A stretch of 37,633 nt of DNA from Chloroflexota bacterium. Its GTDB lineage: Bacteria > Chloroflexota > Limnocylindria > Limnocylindrales > CSP1-4. Both the position numbers and the translations under genes were made by a program. Below are positions 1 to 8,621 of the stretch, in pieces. The stretch lies in NCBI GenBank assembly GCA_021786265.1, contig JAJYNP010000365.1:1-37633 (forward strand), given 5' to 3'. Every line of letters begins with the position of its first letter. Position 1 is the stretch's first letter. The notes under the pieces are model-generated. The model was not told the origin of the DNA. It worked only from the letters and a program-made list of their open reading frames with translations, and made no database searches.

Positions 1-568
1 GCTCGTGCACGCCGGGCGTGCCGTCCAGCTCCGCCACGATCCCTTCGACGATGCGCTCGGCCTCGCCCAGACGCATCCGCTGCTGGCGGCGCTCCAGCTG
101 CTCGATCCCGTCGAGGATCGCGGCCTCGGTCCGCTCCGACATCCCGCGCAGGTCGCGCAGGTGCCCGGCCTCGGCCGCGCGGCGCAGGTCGTCGAGCGTC
201 TCGATCCCCCGCTGCTCGTGGAGCAGCTTCACGGTGCGCGGCCCCACCCCGGGGATCTCGAGCAGCGCCACCAGCGACGGGGGCACCTCGGCGCGCAGCC
301 GTTCGTGGAAGGCGAGCCGCCCGGTGGTCGCGAGCTCCTGGAGCTTCTTCGAGATCGCCGCACCCACGCCGGGGATCCGCGGGGGCCGGCCCTCGCGGTA
401 CGCGCGTGCCACCTCCACTGGCGAGTGCGCGATCGCGTCGGCGGCGCGGTGATACGCGACGGTCTTGAAGACGAGCTCGCCCTGGACCTCCAGCATGTCG
501 CCGATCTCGTGGAAGATGGCGGCGAGCTCGGCGTTGGAGAGGAGCGGCACCTCGGCCGGCGGCGCCAC
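1..568 (-). CDS. polX: Family X DNA polymerase (PolX), N-terminal part, runs off the window
   Basis: The first 189 codons read as the N-terminal region of a bacterial family X DNA polymerase, a gap-filling repair enzyme that usually carries a C-terminal PHP domain (outside the window). Visible are the opening ELAAIFHEIGDML helix, FKTVAYHRAADAI, then two helix-hairpin-helix motifs, IPGVGAAISKKLQEL and IPGVGPRTVKLLHE, typical of the 8-kDa and fingers region. The GTG start at 568 directly abuts the TGA of the upstream diguanylate cyclase (TGAGTG), so translation is probably coupled. No ATG lies nearby in frame. The catalytic palm is not in the window, so activity cannot be judged. Family assignment is firm; the symbol is by family. 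Confidence 0.88.
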   Translation of the reverse strand, partial: MAPPAEVPLLSNAELAAIFHEIGDMLEVQGELVFKTVAYHRAADAIAHSPVEVARAYREGRPPRIPGVGAAISKKLQELATTGRLAFHERLRAEVPPSLVALLEIPGVGPRTVKLLHEQRGIETLDDLRRAAEAGHLRDLRGMSERTEAAILDGIEQLERRQQRMRLGEAERIVEGIVAELDGTPGVHE

Positions 569-1984
569 TCAGCCCACCTCCACCCGGTCGCGGCCATGCC
601 GCTTCGCGCGGTAGAGCGCCGCGTCGGCGCGCTCGACCAGGGAACGGGCGCTCACCACCCCCACCGCAACGCCCACCGACACCGTGACCGGCGCGTCGAT
701 CCCCAGCTCGGAGGTGTGGAGCGAGCGGACGGCCTGCCGAAGCCGCTGCGCGATCTCTACCGCGGACTCCTCGGTCGCCCGCCGCAGCACCACGACGAAC
801 TCCTCGCCACCGTACCGCGCCGGCACGTCGTCCGCCCGCACCGTACCGCGCAGCACGCGGCCCACGCCCCGCAGCACCTCGTCACCCACCGGGTGCCCGT
901 ACCGGTCGTTGAGCGCCTTGAAGTGGTCGAGATCGAGCATCAGGATCCCCAGGGCGTCGTTTGCGCGGCGCCCGCCGCGGCCGAGCATCTCCACGAGCTC
1001 CTCGAAATAGGCGCGGTTGGGGATGCCGGTCAGCGCGTCGGTGGCGGCGCGGACCCGCGCCTCTTCGTGCGCGTAGGCCCGCTCCAGCGCCGCCGAGAGG
1101 TCCTGCGAGGCCGACCTGAGGACCTGCCGGCTCTCGGCCGGCCAGCCGGAATCCGTCCGGCGCGACAGCACCAGGGCTCCCACCACGTCTCCGCCGGCAA
1201 CGAGCGGCTCGGCCAGGATGTGGCGAAGCCCGTACGCGCGGCTCACCCGGTCGGTGATGCGCTCGACCGCGTACATGGTGGATCCGGGGCGCATGGGCTC
1301 GTCCGTGACGCCGGCCCCGCGTCCTCCGGACCGGGCCGCATCCGTCCCGGTCGACTGGTCGACGGCCGGCGAGAGGGGCAGGATCCTGGATGGTCGCGGC
1401 GCGCCGGCCGATCCCGGCGAGACGGCGGTCCTGGCGCGGACCGAGAGCGCGCCGCCGGGTTCCAGGTCGCTGGCGGGAAAGCGAGTCACCGAGAGCGGGA
1501 CGGCAGCGCTCGACGACACGAGCGTCGCCTCGATGACCCGCTCAGAGGGCTTGAGCCGCGCGACCACGACGTGGTCCGCGCCGGAGGCCTGGCGCAGGTC
1601 GTCGACGATCGCGTCGACCGTGGCGTCCGCGGAATTCGATCGGGAGAGGCCGCGGAGCATCCTTGCGAGGGTCGCTTCGCTCGCCGCGTTCCTGGCCGCG
1701 GCGAGATCGATCGCGCGGCGTTCCACGGCGACGGTGCCCGCGAGGCCCGCGACGAGCAGCAGCCCGGCAATGCCGAACGGGCCTGTCGCGTGGCCGGCCG
1801 TCACCGGAAACAGGTCGAGCGCGAGCAGCGCCAGGAGCGCGGCCTCCACCCGACGGGCCAGGCGCACCCTCGCATCCCGCCCGCGGGGCCGCTCCTGCTC
1901 CAGTTCCCGCGCGGTCACGGGGCGAGCATGCGCGGCCTGCCCGGCCGTGTCTAGCGTGCTGCGAGCGCCTCGGAAGCCGGCCAT
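569..1984 (-). CDS. Membrane GAF-GGDEF diguanylate cyclase
   Basis: A 471-residue protein predicted to make cyclic di-GMP from two GTP. Two hydrophobic segments near residues 45-95 (LLALLALDLFPV and GIAGLLLVAGLAG) suggest membrane anchoring. A GAF-like sensory region follows (about 110-290), then a GGDEF domain (about 305-470) with DALTGIPNRAYF, LDLDHFKALND and the active GGEEF. RADD five residues before GGEEF matches the RxxD inhibitory site, so product feedback is likely. The ATG at 1984 has GGGGAG about ten bases upstream. The same frame stays open further up to 3004, but that stretch is antisense-frame noise within the preceding gene. It lies 23 bases downstream of the three-GAF cyclase and abuts polX, so the three probably form one transcript. 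Confidence 0.9.
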   Translation of the reverse strand: MAGFRGARSTLDTAGQAAHARPVTARELEQERPRGRDARVRLARRVEAALLALLALDLFPVTAGHATGPFGIAGLLLVAGLAGTVAVERRAIDLAAARNAASEATLARMLRGLSRSNSADATVDAIVDDLRQASGADHVVVARLKPSERVIEATLVSSSAAVPLSVTRFPASDLEPGGALSVRARTAVSPGSAGAPRPSRILPLSPAVDQSTGTDAARSGGRGAGVTDEPMRPGSTMYAVERITDRVSRAYGLRHILAEPLVAGGDVVGALVLSRRTDSGWPAESRQVLRSASQDLSAALERAYAHEEARVRAATDALTGIPNRAYFEELVEMLGRGGRRANDALGILMLDLDHFKALNDRYGHPVGDEVLRGVGRVLRGTVRADDVPARYGGEEFVVVLRRATEESAVEIAQRLRQAVRSLHTSELGIDAPVTVSVGVAVGVVSARSLVERADAALYRAKRHGRDRVEVG

Positions 1985-2007
1985 GCGGCGCCTGCTCCCC
2001 TGCGCGG

Positions 2008-4230
2008 TCAGGCTGGACCGGGAGCGGCGATGGGCGGAGCCTGCCCGGCGGCCAGGGCGTGGCCGGCGTCGTCGGTGTCGCCTTCGGCCCGGGCGTGGCG
2101 GGCGGCCAGGGCGTGGCCGGCGGACTGCGCGTGGTCCCACAACCAGGCGGTCGGCACCAGCTCTCCTTCCGTGCGCTTCGCCCGGTAGAGATCGGCGTCG
2201 GCCGCGGCGATCAGCTCGCCCACGGTGTGCGCGTCCGAGGGAAACGCCGCGACGCCGATCGATGCGCCGATCGGGACCGGCGAGCGCTCCGCCGCCTGGA
2301 ACGAGGACGCCGCGAAGGCGCCCGTGATCCGGCCGGCCGCGGCGCGTGCCGCCTCCGCGTCGGCCTCCGGCAGGATCACCGCGAACTCGTCCCCCCCGTA
2401 GCGGGCGGGCACGTCCGGCTCGCGCAGGGTGGAGCGGATCAGGTCGGCGGCCCAGCGCAGCACCTGGTCGCCCACCTGGTGGCCCAGCGTGTCGTTCACC
2501 AGCTTGAAATCGTCCAGGTCGAGCATGAGCAGCGCCACGGGCCGGCGTCCTCGCCTGGCCCGCAGCAGCTCCTCTCCCAGCCGCTCGTGCAGGTAGCGGT
2601 GGTTGTAGAACCCGGTCAACGGATCGTGGTCCGCGAGGTCCCTGGCAGCCTGGTACAGGCGCGCGTTCTCGAGCGCCATCACGGCCTCGTTCGCCATGGT
2701 GGTCGCGAGCCGCACCGCCTCCTCGTCGAAGGTCTGCGAATCCCGCGTGCAGACCTCGATCAGCCCGAGCGACTCGCCGGCCGCGACCAGGGGAACCATG
2801 AGGCCGGTGGACATGCCGATGGCCCGCAGGATCCGTGCCTCGGCCGGGTCGGCATCGGCGGCATCGACGAGGTTGACGCTCGGGACCTGGTCGACCAGGA
2901 CGCGCCGGGTGTCCGGGTAGTCGGCGAGCGGGTAGTCGGGGGCGCGCGACTCGTCGCGGGGGAAGGCCCCCAGCGTCCGTACGAAGTCGCGCTCGCGATC
3001 CCACATGCTGATCGCCACCAGGTCCGCCTGGAGGGCGCGGGCCACGTGGGCGGCGATCCGGTCGGCGACCTTGAAGGGGTCGAGGGTCTGCGCGACCTCG
3101 CTTGACAGCTCGAGCAGGCTGCGCATCTCGCGCTCTCGGCGGTGCAGCTCCTCGAATGCCCGCGCGCTCTCGATGGCGGTGCCCGCCGCATCGGCCAGGA
3201 CGCTCATCAGGCGCAGGTCGCGCTCGTCGAACTGGCGCAGGCCGAGCTTGGAGAGCGTCAGCACCCCGATCAGGCGATCGTCGAAGTGCATGGGCACCAC
3301 CACCATCGACTCGTCGATGTCGTCCGTGCCGGGGATCCGGGCGCCCCGGGGGTCCAGGTTCGCGTCGTCCACCAGCAGGGGCTCGTCGTGCAGCGCGGCC
3401 CAGCCCGTGAACCCGACGCCCACCCGGGTCCGCAGCAGCTCCGCCGGGATCTCCGTGTACGTGCCGACTTCGCCACGGAACGCGATCGGCTCGAGCAGGT
3501 CCGGGGGCTCCAGCAGGTAGACCCGGCAGTTGTGGTAGTCGACGACGCGCCGCGTCTCCTCGACGATGGCACGGCCGACCGACTCGACCGTGTTGAGCCG
3601 GTTGAGCCGGCTGATCGACGCCTGCACGACCCCGAGTTGCGCCGCCCAGCGCTCCGACTCCGCCATCACGTCGGCGTTGTGGATCGCGACCGCGGCCTGG
3701 CTGGCGATCATCTCGAGGACCGTCAGCTCATCCTCGGTCCAGGCGTGGGGGGCGTGCCAGGCGGCCTCGAGCACACCGATCGCGCGGCCGTCGTGCATCA
3801 GGGGGACCAGCGCGTGCGCCGCGTGCCGCCGCCACGCGACGAGCTCGGGGCTGGGCGGGGGCTGGTCGGGGTCGCCGCAGGTCCAGCTCCGACCGGTGAG
3901 CAGATCGGCGACGAAGGGCGAGGTCTCGGGAAGGGGAGTCAGCGCGCCGATGTCGTCGGGGAGTCCGTCCCAGGCCACGGGCTGGAGCGGGGTGCCGGCC
4001 GCCCGCAGGCTGATGATCGCGAGGTCGGTCCCCAGGAGGTGGTTCACCGATCGGACGATGGTCGTCAGGATGGTCGCCCGGTCGAACGTCTGGGTCAGCT
4101 CGCGGGCCACTTCGAGCAGGGCGCGAAGCCGGTCGGTGTGGGGATCGATCCAGCCGCTTGCCGGCGCCCGCTCCCCGGCGGACGCGTAGCCACCCGGTGA
4201 CACCGATCCTTCCCGGTGCGTGCCGTCCAC
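2008..4230 (-). CDS. Triple-GAF GGDEF diguanylate cyclase (soluble)
   Basis: A 740-residue cytoplasmic signalling protein. Three GAF domains occupy about residues 30-190, 205-365 and 385-530, each with typical endings such as LTVLEMIASQAAVAI, LRLMSVLADAAGTAI and VRLATTMANEAVMAL. A GGDEF domain follows (about 545-705) with DPLTGFYNHRYL, LDLDDFKLVND and GGDEF. REPD five residues before GGDEF fits the inhibitory RxxD site. No membrane segment is seen. The last 35 residues are a low-complexity Ala/His/Gly tail. The start is GTG at 4230; no better ATG was seen. The GAF ligands cannot be deduced from sequence. It is the first gene of a probable three-gene unit with the second cyclase and polX, and is divergent from the magnesium-sensor gene. 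Confidence 0.9.
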   Translation of the reverse strand: MDGTHREGSVSPGGYASAGERAPASGWIDPHTDRLRALLEVARELTQTFDRATILTTIVRSVNHLLGTDLAIISLRAAGTPLQPVAWDGLPDDIGALTPLPETSPFVADLLTGRSWTCGDPDQPPPSPELVAWRRHAAHALVPLMHDGRAIGVLEAAWHAPHAWTEDELTVLEMIASQAAVAIHNADVMAESERWAAQLGVVQASISRLNRLNTVESVGRAIVEETRRVVDYHNCRVYLLEPPDLLEPIAFRGEVGTYTEIPAELLRTRVGVGFTGWAALHDEPLLVDDANLDPRGARIPGTDDIDESMVVVPMHFDDRLIGVLTLSKLGLRQFDERDLRLMSVLADAAGTAIESARAFEELHRREREMRSLLELSSEVAQTLDPFKVADRIAAHVARALQADLVAISMWDRERDFVRTLGAFPRDESRAPDYPLADYPDTRRVLVDQVPSVNLVDAADADPAEARILRAIGMSTGLMVPLVAAGESLGLIEVCTRDSQTFDEEAVRLATTMANEAVMALENARLYQAARDLADHDPLTGFYNHRYLHERLGEELLRARRGRRPVALLMLDLDDFKLVNDTLGHQVGDQVLRWAADLIRSTLREPDVPARYGGDEFAVILPEADAEAARAAAGRITGAFAASSFQAAERSPVPIGASIGVAAFPSDAHTVGELIAAADADLYRAKRTEGELVPTAWLWDHAQSAGHALAARHARAEGDTDDAGHALAAGQAPPIAAPGPA

Positions 4231-4311
4231 CCCCGGAGGTTAGACCGCCACCGAGCTCGACTCGGTAACCCGAGAGTACCGGGGCGGACCGGGACGAAGG
4301 TACCGACGGAA

Positions 4312-4358
4312 GGCCGAACTGTTGTCGACGGCCGTCCACAGTCGACGGCCGAACTGTT
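4312..4358. repeat. Paired direct repeats upstream of a promoter
   Basis: Two interleaved direct repeats sit just before the -35 box of the plus-strand promoter: GGCCGAACTGTT at 4312-4323 and 4347-4358, and GTCGACGGCCG at 4324-4334 and 4341-4351. The second copy of the first repeat ends at the -35 hexamer. The arrangement suggests an activator or repressor site for the divergent gene pair, but no regulator is encoded next to it. Confidence 0.55.
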
Positions 4359-4386
4359 TGACACCCCGGAAGCCCCGGACTATCGT
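4358..4386 (+). promoter_or_regulatory. Sigma70-type promoter for the Mg-sensor/NRAMP genes
   Basis: TTGACA (4358-4363), a 17-base spacer and TATCGT (4381-4386) form a near-consensus housekeeping promoter pointing toward the PRC/MgtE_N/CBS gene at 4606. It implies an untranslated leader of about 210 bases. I could not match that leader to the M-box or yybP-ykoY riboswitches by eye. Confidence 0.6.
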
Positions 4387-4605
4387 CCGGGGGACGGCGT
4401 GCGTTCGCGCATTTTTTGCTGCATGCCGTCGCGGAACAAGCATCGGAGGTCTCCCTCCCCCCGTGGAACCTGGACCTAGTCGCTGCGGCGCCCCAGGCGC
4501 CGTGGCCATCGCGCCGGTCCGGTCCACCCCGGGAACTCCGCGCGGCATCTAGCACCGCCGCGTGCCACCCCGGGGCGTCGGACCCGCGCCCCACCGAGGT
4601 GGCAG

Positions 4606-5874
4606 ATGCAGCTCTACCTGAGCCAGGTGGTCGGCCGGCCCGTGCGCGACCGCCAGGGTGAGCCGATCGGCAAGGTCGCCGACCTGATCGTGGCCATCGG
4701 CGACCGGTACCCCCCGGTCACCGGCCTCGTCGTCGCGACCGGACGGCGCAAGATCTTCGTGCCCTGGAGCGACGTCGCGAGCTTCGATGCGACCGGCGCG
4801 GTCCTGTCGACCGCGACCATCGACATCGGCAAGTTCCGCCAGCGTCCGAACGAGCTCCTCCTCTTCCAGGACCTGCAGGACAAGCAGATCGTCGACATCG
4901 ACGGGCGACGCGTCGTGCGCGTCAACGACCTCCGGCTCGACGAGATCGAGGGCAAGCTGCACCTGGTGGCGGTCGATGTCGGGGCCGCCGGCCTGCTGCG
5001 GCGCCTGGGGATCGAGGGACCGTGGCGGACGATCGCCCGGAACCTTCGCCTCGGCGTTCCCGAGCGGTACATCGACTGGGAGGACGTCGACCCGGTCGAG
5101 ACGTCGATCGCGTCAATCCGCCTTCGCGTCCCCCACCAGGGCCTCCGGGAGCTGCACCCGGCCGACCTGGCGACGATCATCGACCAGCTGACCCCGCGCG
5201 ACCGTGCCGGCGTGCTCGCCTCCCTCGACGACGAGGCGGTGGCCGATGCCATGGAGGAAATGGAGCCGGAGACCCAGGTCGACGTGCTGGAGGACCTGGA
5301 GCCCGCGCGCGCCGCCGACATCCTCGAGGAGATGAGCCCGGACGACGCGGCCGACCTGATCGCCGACCTCTCCGAGGAGACCAAGGCGGAGATCCTGCCG
5401 CTCATGGAGCGCGACGAGGCCGAGGAGGTGCGCGAGCTGCTCGGCTACCCGGAGGACACCGCGGGCGGCATCATGACCACGGCGTACGTGGCGATCTCCG
5501 AGGACCTGACCGCGGCCCAGGCCATCGAGAAGCTGCGCGAGCTCGAGCCCGACGCCGAGACGATCTACTACGTGTACGTGGTGGACGCGCAGGAGCGCCT
5601 CGTGGGCGTGCTCTCGCTGCGCGACCTGATCGTGGCCCAGCCGGACACGCCCGTGCGCGAGTTCATGCACGACGAGCCGGTCGCCGTCGGCGCGCTGACG
5701 CCGCAGGACGAGGTCGCCCAGGTGGTCGCGCGGTACAACCTGCTGGCCGTGCCGGTGGTGGACGACAGCGGGACGCTCCTCGGGATCGTCACGGTCGACG
5801 ACGCGATCGACACGGTCCTGCCCACGGCGTGGAAGCGGCGTCTCCCTCGCCTCTACAGCCGGACCGGGGCCTAG
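4606..5874 (+). CDS. PRC-barrel / MgtE_N / CBS protein, soluble magnesium-sensor type
   Basis: A 422-residue protein that has the cytosolic sensor of the MgtE magnesium channel but no membrane domain. In order: two PRC-barrel-like repeats (about 1-75 and 80-160), an acidic MgtE_N superhelical region (about 180-285, HPADLATIIDQL and later DDAADLIADL), and a CBS pair (about 290-410, with GGIMTTAYVAI, LVGVLSLRDLI, VPVVDDSG and LLGIVTVDDAI). In MgtE these parts bind Mg2+ and gate the pore. Here the polypeptide ends at an Arg-rich tail (WKRRLPRLYSRTGA) where the channel would begin. The ATG is preceded by GAGGTGG. The two NRAMP genes follow on the same strand (57-base gap), so it probably senses Mg2+ and controls those transporters; that link is inferred. 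Confidence 0.88.
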   Translation: MQLYLSQVVGRPVRDRQGEPIGKVADLIVAIGDRYPPVTGLVVATGRRKIFVPWSDVASFDATGAVLSTATIDIGKFRQRPNELLLFQDLQDKQIVDIDGRRVVRVNDLRLDEIEGKLHLVAVDVGAAGLLRRLGIEGPWRTIARNLRLGVPERYIDWEDVDPVETSIASIRLRVPHQGLRELHPADLATIIDQLTPRDRAGVLASLDDEAVADAMEEMEPETQVDVLEDLEPARAADILEEMSPDDAADLIADLSEETKAEILPLMERDEAEEVRELLGYPEDTAGGIMTTAYVAISEDLTAAQAIEKLRELEPDAETIYYVYVVDAQERLVGVLSLRDLIVAQPDTPVREFMHDEPVAVGALTPQDEVAQVVARYNLLAVPVVDDSGTLLGIVTVDDAIDTVLPTAWKRRLPRLYSRTGA

Positions 5875-5931
5875 GCCGTGCGCCTCCGGCTCCGCGCTCC
5901 GGCCTCGACCCGCCGCGTCGGAGCCTAGATC

Positions 5932-7221
5932 GTGCCCTCGCCGGCGGCTCCCCGCCAGACCCGCTGGCCGGTGGCGATCACCCCGCGGGCGGCGAGCCGT
6001 GTCCGCCTCGCGGCCGTCCTGGGCGTCCTGGGCCCGGGTCTCGTCAGCGGCTTCGCCGACAACGACGCGGGCGGCATCACGACCTACTCGCTGGCGGGCG
6101 CCCAGTTCGGGTATGCGCTGCTCTGGGTGCTCCTTGCCAGCCAGATCGTGCTGTTCTTCACCCAGGAGGCCGGCGCGCGACTCGGACTGGCCACCGGCCA
6201 GGGGCTTACCGGGCTCGCGCGCGAGCGGTTCGGCGTGCGCTGGGCCGCGTTCCTCACCGTCACGATGCTCGTCGCCAACCTCGGCTCGACGGTCGCCGAG
6301 TTCGCTGGCACGAGTGCCGCGCTCGGGCTCTTCGGCGTGCCCACCCCCGTCAGTGCCGTCCTCGCCGCCGGCGTCGTGATCCTGTTGCTCACCCGTGGCA
6401 GCTTCAGCCGCGTCCAGTACCTGTTCGTGGCCGTCGGGATCGGGGTTTCGCTCGCCTACCTCTGCTCGGCGATCATCGCCCGCCCGGACTGGGGCCACGC
6501 CGCGGTCTCCCTGGTGATCCCCCGGCCCTCGCTCTCGGCCGCGTACTGGGTGGCGGTGGTGGGCACGGTGGGCACGACCATCACGCCATGGGGGCAGGCG
6601 TTCATCCAGTCGTACGTCGCGGACAAGCGACTGGGCCCGGAGGACGTGGTGGCCGAGCGGTTCGACGTCGGGCTCGGCGCCCTGCTCACCAACCTGATCG
6701 CGGGGTTCATCGTGGTCGCCTGCGCGGCGACCCTCTGGACCGTCGGGGAGCGATCGATCCCGGATGCGGCCGCGGCGGCACGGGCGCTCGAACCGCTGGC
6801 GGGGCAGGCGGCCATGGTGCTGTTCGCCATCGGGCTGCTGGCGGCGTCGTTCCTCGGGCTCGGCGTCGTGCCGCTGACCAGTGCCTACTCCGCGTGCGAG
6901 GCGTTCGGGTGGGAGAACGGCGTCGACCGGCGGCTGCGCGAGGCCCCGGCGTTCTACACGCTGCTGGCATTCTTCGTCGGGTTCGCGGCGCTGTTCGTGC
7001 TGATCCCGGGGCTGCCGCTGATCCAGGTGATGTTCCTGGCGCAGGTGCTCAACGCGCTGCTGCTGCCGTTCGTGCTGATCTTCGTGATGCTGCTCTCGGC
7101 CGACCGGCGTCTGATGGGGCCCCTCGCGAGCGGCCGATTCCTGCGCGGCGTCGGGTGGCTCGGCACGGGGCTGCTCGTGGCGCTCTCGCTGATGCTCATC
7201 TGGACCTCGATCGTGGCCTGA
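5932..7221 (+). CDS. NRAMP-family divalent cation transporter, copy 1
   Basis: A 429-residue polytopic protein of the NRAMP (SLC11) fold with about 11 membrane segments, expected to import a divalent cation. The first helix reads SGFADNDAGG where manganese/iron NRAMPs have DPGN, and the sixth reads GTTITPWGQAF where they have the MPH motif. The soft methionine ligand is therefore replaced by threonine, which points to a hard cation such as Mg2+, as in described NRAMP-related magnesium transporters. The start is GTG at 5932; an internal start nearer the first helix is possible. It follows the MgtE-type sensor and precedes a close paralogue by 6 bases. The family is certain; the substrate is inferred. 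Confidence 0.86.
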   Translation: MPSPAAPRQTRWPVAITPRAASRVRLAAVLGVLGPGLVSGFADNDAGGITTYSLAGAQFGYALLWVLLASQIVLFFTQEAGARLGLATGQGLTGLARERFGVRWAAFLTVTMLVANLGSTVAEFAGTSAALGLFGVPTPVSAVLAAGVVILLLTRGSFSRVQYLFVAVGIGVSLAYLCSAIIARPDWGHAAVSLVIPRPSLSAAYWVAVVGTVGTTITPWGQAFIQSYVADKRLGPEDVVAERFDVGLGALLTNLIAGFIVVACAATLWTVGERSIPDAAAAARALEPLAGQAAMVLFAIGLLAASFLGLGVVPLTSAYSACEAFGWENGVDRRLREAPAFYTLLAFFVGFAALFVLIPGLPLIQVMFLAQVLNALLLPFVLIFVMLLSADRRLMGPLASGRFLRGVGWLGTGLLVALSLMLIWTSIVA

Positions 7222-7227
7222 TCCGAC

Positions 7228-8562
7228 GTGCCGGCTGCGCCCCCGACCCCGATCTCGCCGCCGCCCGTGGCGCCCTCGCGACGTCCCTCGATGCCCGGCT
7301 TCGGCTCGCCCTCGCGGCTGCGCCTTGCGGCTGTGCTCGCGGTCCTTGGCCCGGGCCTGGTGAGCGGCTTCGCCGACAACGACGCCGGCGGCATCACGAC
7401 CTACTCCCTGGCGGGCGTCCAGTTCGGCTACGACCTGCTCTGGGTCATCCTGGCCAGCCAGATCGTGCTGTTCTTCACCCAGGAGGTGGGCGCGCGGCTG
7501 GGCCTGGCCACGGGCCAGGGCATGACCGGCCTGATCCGCGAGCGCTTCGGCGTCCGGTGGGCGACGTTCGCCGCGATCACCATGCTCGTCGCGAACCTGG
7601 GCACGACGGTCGCCGAGTTCGCCGGGATCGGCGCGGCGCTGGACCTCTTCGGCGTGCCGGTGCCCGTCAGTGCGGCCATCTCGGCCGTCGCGGTCGTGCT
7701 GCTGATCTCGGCGGGCAGCTTCAGCCGCGTGCAGTACGCGTTCGTCGCGGTCGGCGTGGGGGTGTCGCTCGCGTATGTCGCTTCTGCCGTGCTCGCCCAC
7801 CCAGACTGGGGCCGGGCGGCCACGTCGCTGGTCATCCCGCACGGCGCGCTCACCAACGCCTACTGGCTGGCCGTCGTCGGGACGGTCGGCACCACCATCA
7901 CGCCGTGGGGCCAGGCGTTCATCCAGGCGTACGTGGTGGACAAGCGGCTCGGCCCGGACGAGCTCGCGGCGGAACGGGTGGACGTGGGGCTGGGGACCCT
8001 GGTCACGAACCTGGTTGCGGCGTTCATCGTGGTCGCGTGCGCGGCGACGATCTGGGCCACGGGGCAGGGCGCGCACATCGACCCGAACACCTTCACGGCT
8101 GCGACGGCGGCGCAGGCGCTCGGCCCCGTGGCGGGTCCGGCCGCGGAGGTTCTCTTTGCCGTGGGGCTGCTGGCGGCGTCGCTGCTCGGGCTCGGCGTGG
8201 TCCCGCTGTCGAGCGCGTACACGGCCTGTGAGGCGTTCGGGTGGGAGACCGGTGTCGACTGGCGTTGGCGGCAGGCACCGGCGTTCTATTCGTTCCTCGC
8301 GCTGTTCGTGGCGTTCCCGGCGGCGTTCGTGCTGCTCCTCTCCCCCGGTCAGCTGGTGCCGGTCATGTTCCTCTCGCAGGTGCTCAACGGGCTCCTGCTG
8401 CCGTTCATCCTGGTCTTCGTGATGCTGCTGGCAGACGACAAGCGCGTCATGGGCACACTACGGAGTGGGCGGTTCCTGTTCTGGGTCGGCTGGATCAGCA
8501 CGATCGTGCTGGCCGCCATGTCGATCCTGCTGGTGTTCTCGTTCTTCGTGCCGCTGGGCTGA
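7228..8562 (+). CDS. NRAMP-family divalent cation transporter, copy 2 (tandem paralogue)
   Basis: A 444-residue protein very like its upstream neighbour along the whole membrane part (both have SGFADNDAGGITTYSLAG and VGTVGTTITPWGQAFIQ). It has the same loss of the DPGN and MPH motifs and so probably the same or a related substrate. It differs mainly in a Pro-rich N-terminus of about 27 residues, the loop before helix 8 (TGQGAHIDPNTFTA versus VGERSIPDAA), and the C-terminus. The GTG start at 7228 lies 6 bases after the previous stop, implying translational coupling. Later GTG or ATG starts near the first helix cannot be excluded. The pair is an evident tandem duplication, or the two halves of a heteromeric transporter. 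Confidence 0.86.
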   Translation: MPAAPPTPISPPPVAPSRRPSMPGFGSPSRLRLAAVLAVLGPGLVSGFADNDAGGITTYSLAGVQFGYDLLWVILASQIVLFFTQEVGARLGLATGQGMTGLIRERFGVRWATFAAITMLVANLGTTVAEFAGIGAALDLFGVPVPVSAAISAVAVVLLISAGSFSRVQYAFVAVGVGVSLAYVASAVLAHPDWGRAATSLVIPHGALTNAYWLAVVGTVGTTITPWGQAFIQAYVVDKRLGPDELAAERVDVGLGTLVTNLVAAFIVVACAATIWATGQGAHIDPNTFTAATAAQALGPVAGPAAEVLFAVGLLAASLLGLGVVPLSSAYTACEAFGWETGVDWRWRQAPAFYSFLALFVAFPAAFVLLLSPGQLVPVMFLSQVLNGLLLPFILVFVMLLADDKRVMGTLRSGRFLFWVGWISTIVLAAMSILLVFSFFVPLG

Positions 8563-8621
8563 AGGAAGAACTCGCGCGTGGGCCGCCCGCGTCCGGGGGA
8601 CCGCCGCCACGCGGCACCCCG

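Noticed and set aside
1985..3004. Upstream extension of the second diguanylate cyclase to 811 residues
   Set aside because: The extra part is an Arg/Pro/Gly-rich shadow frame over the triple-GAF gene; ATG 1984 has its own ribosome site.
4387..4605. M-box or Mn2+ riboswitch in the leader of the Mg-sensor gene
   Set aside because: None of the conserved motifs could be found by eye; a covariance search would decide.
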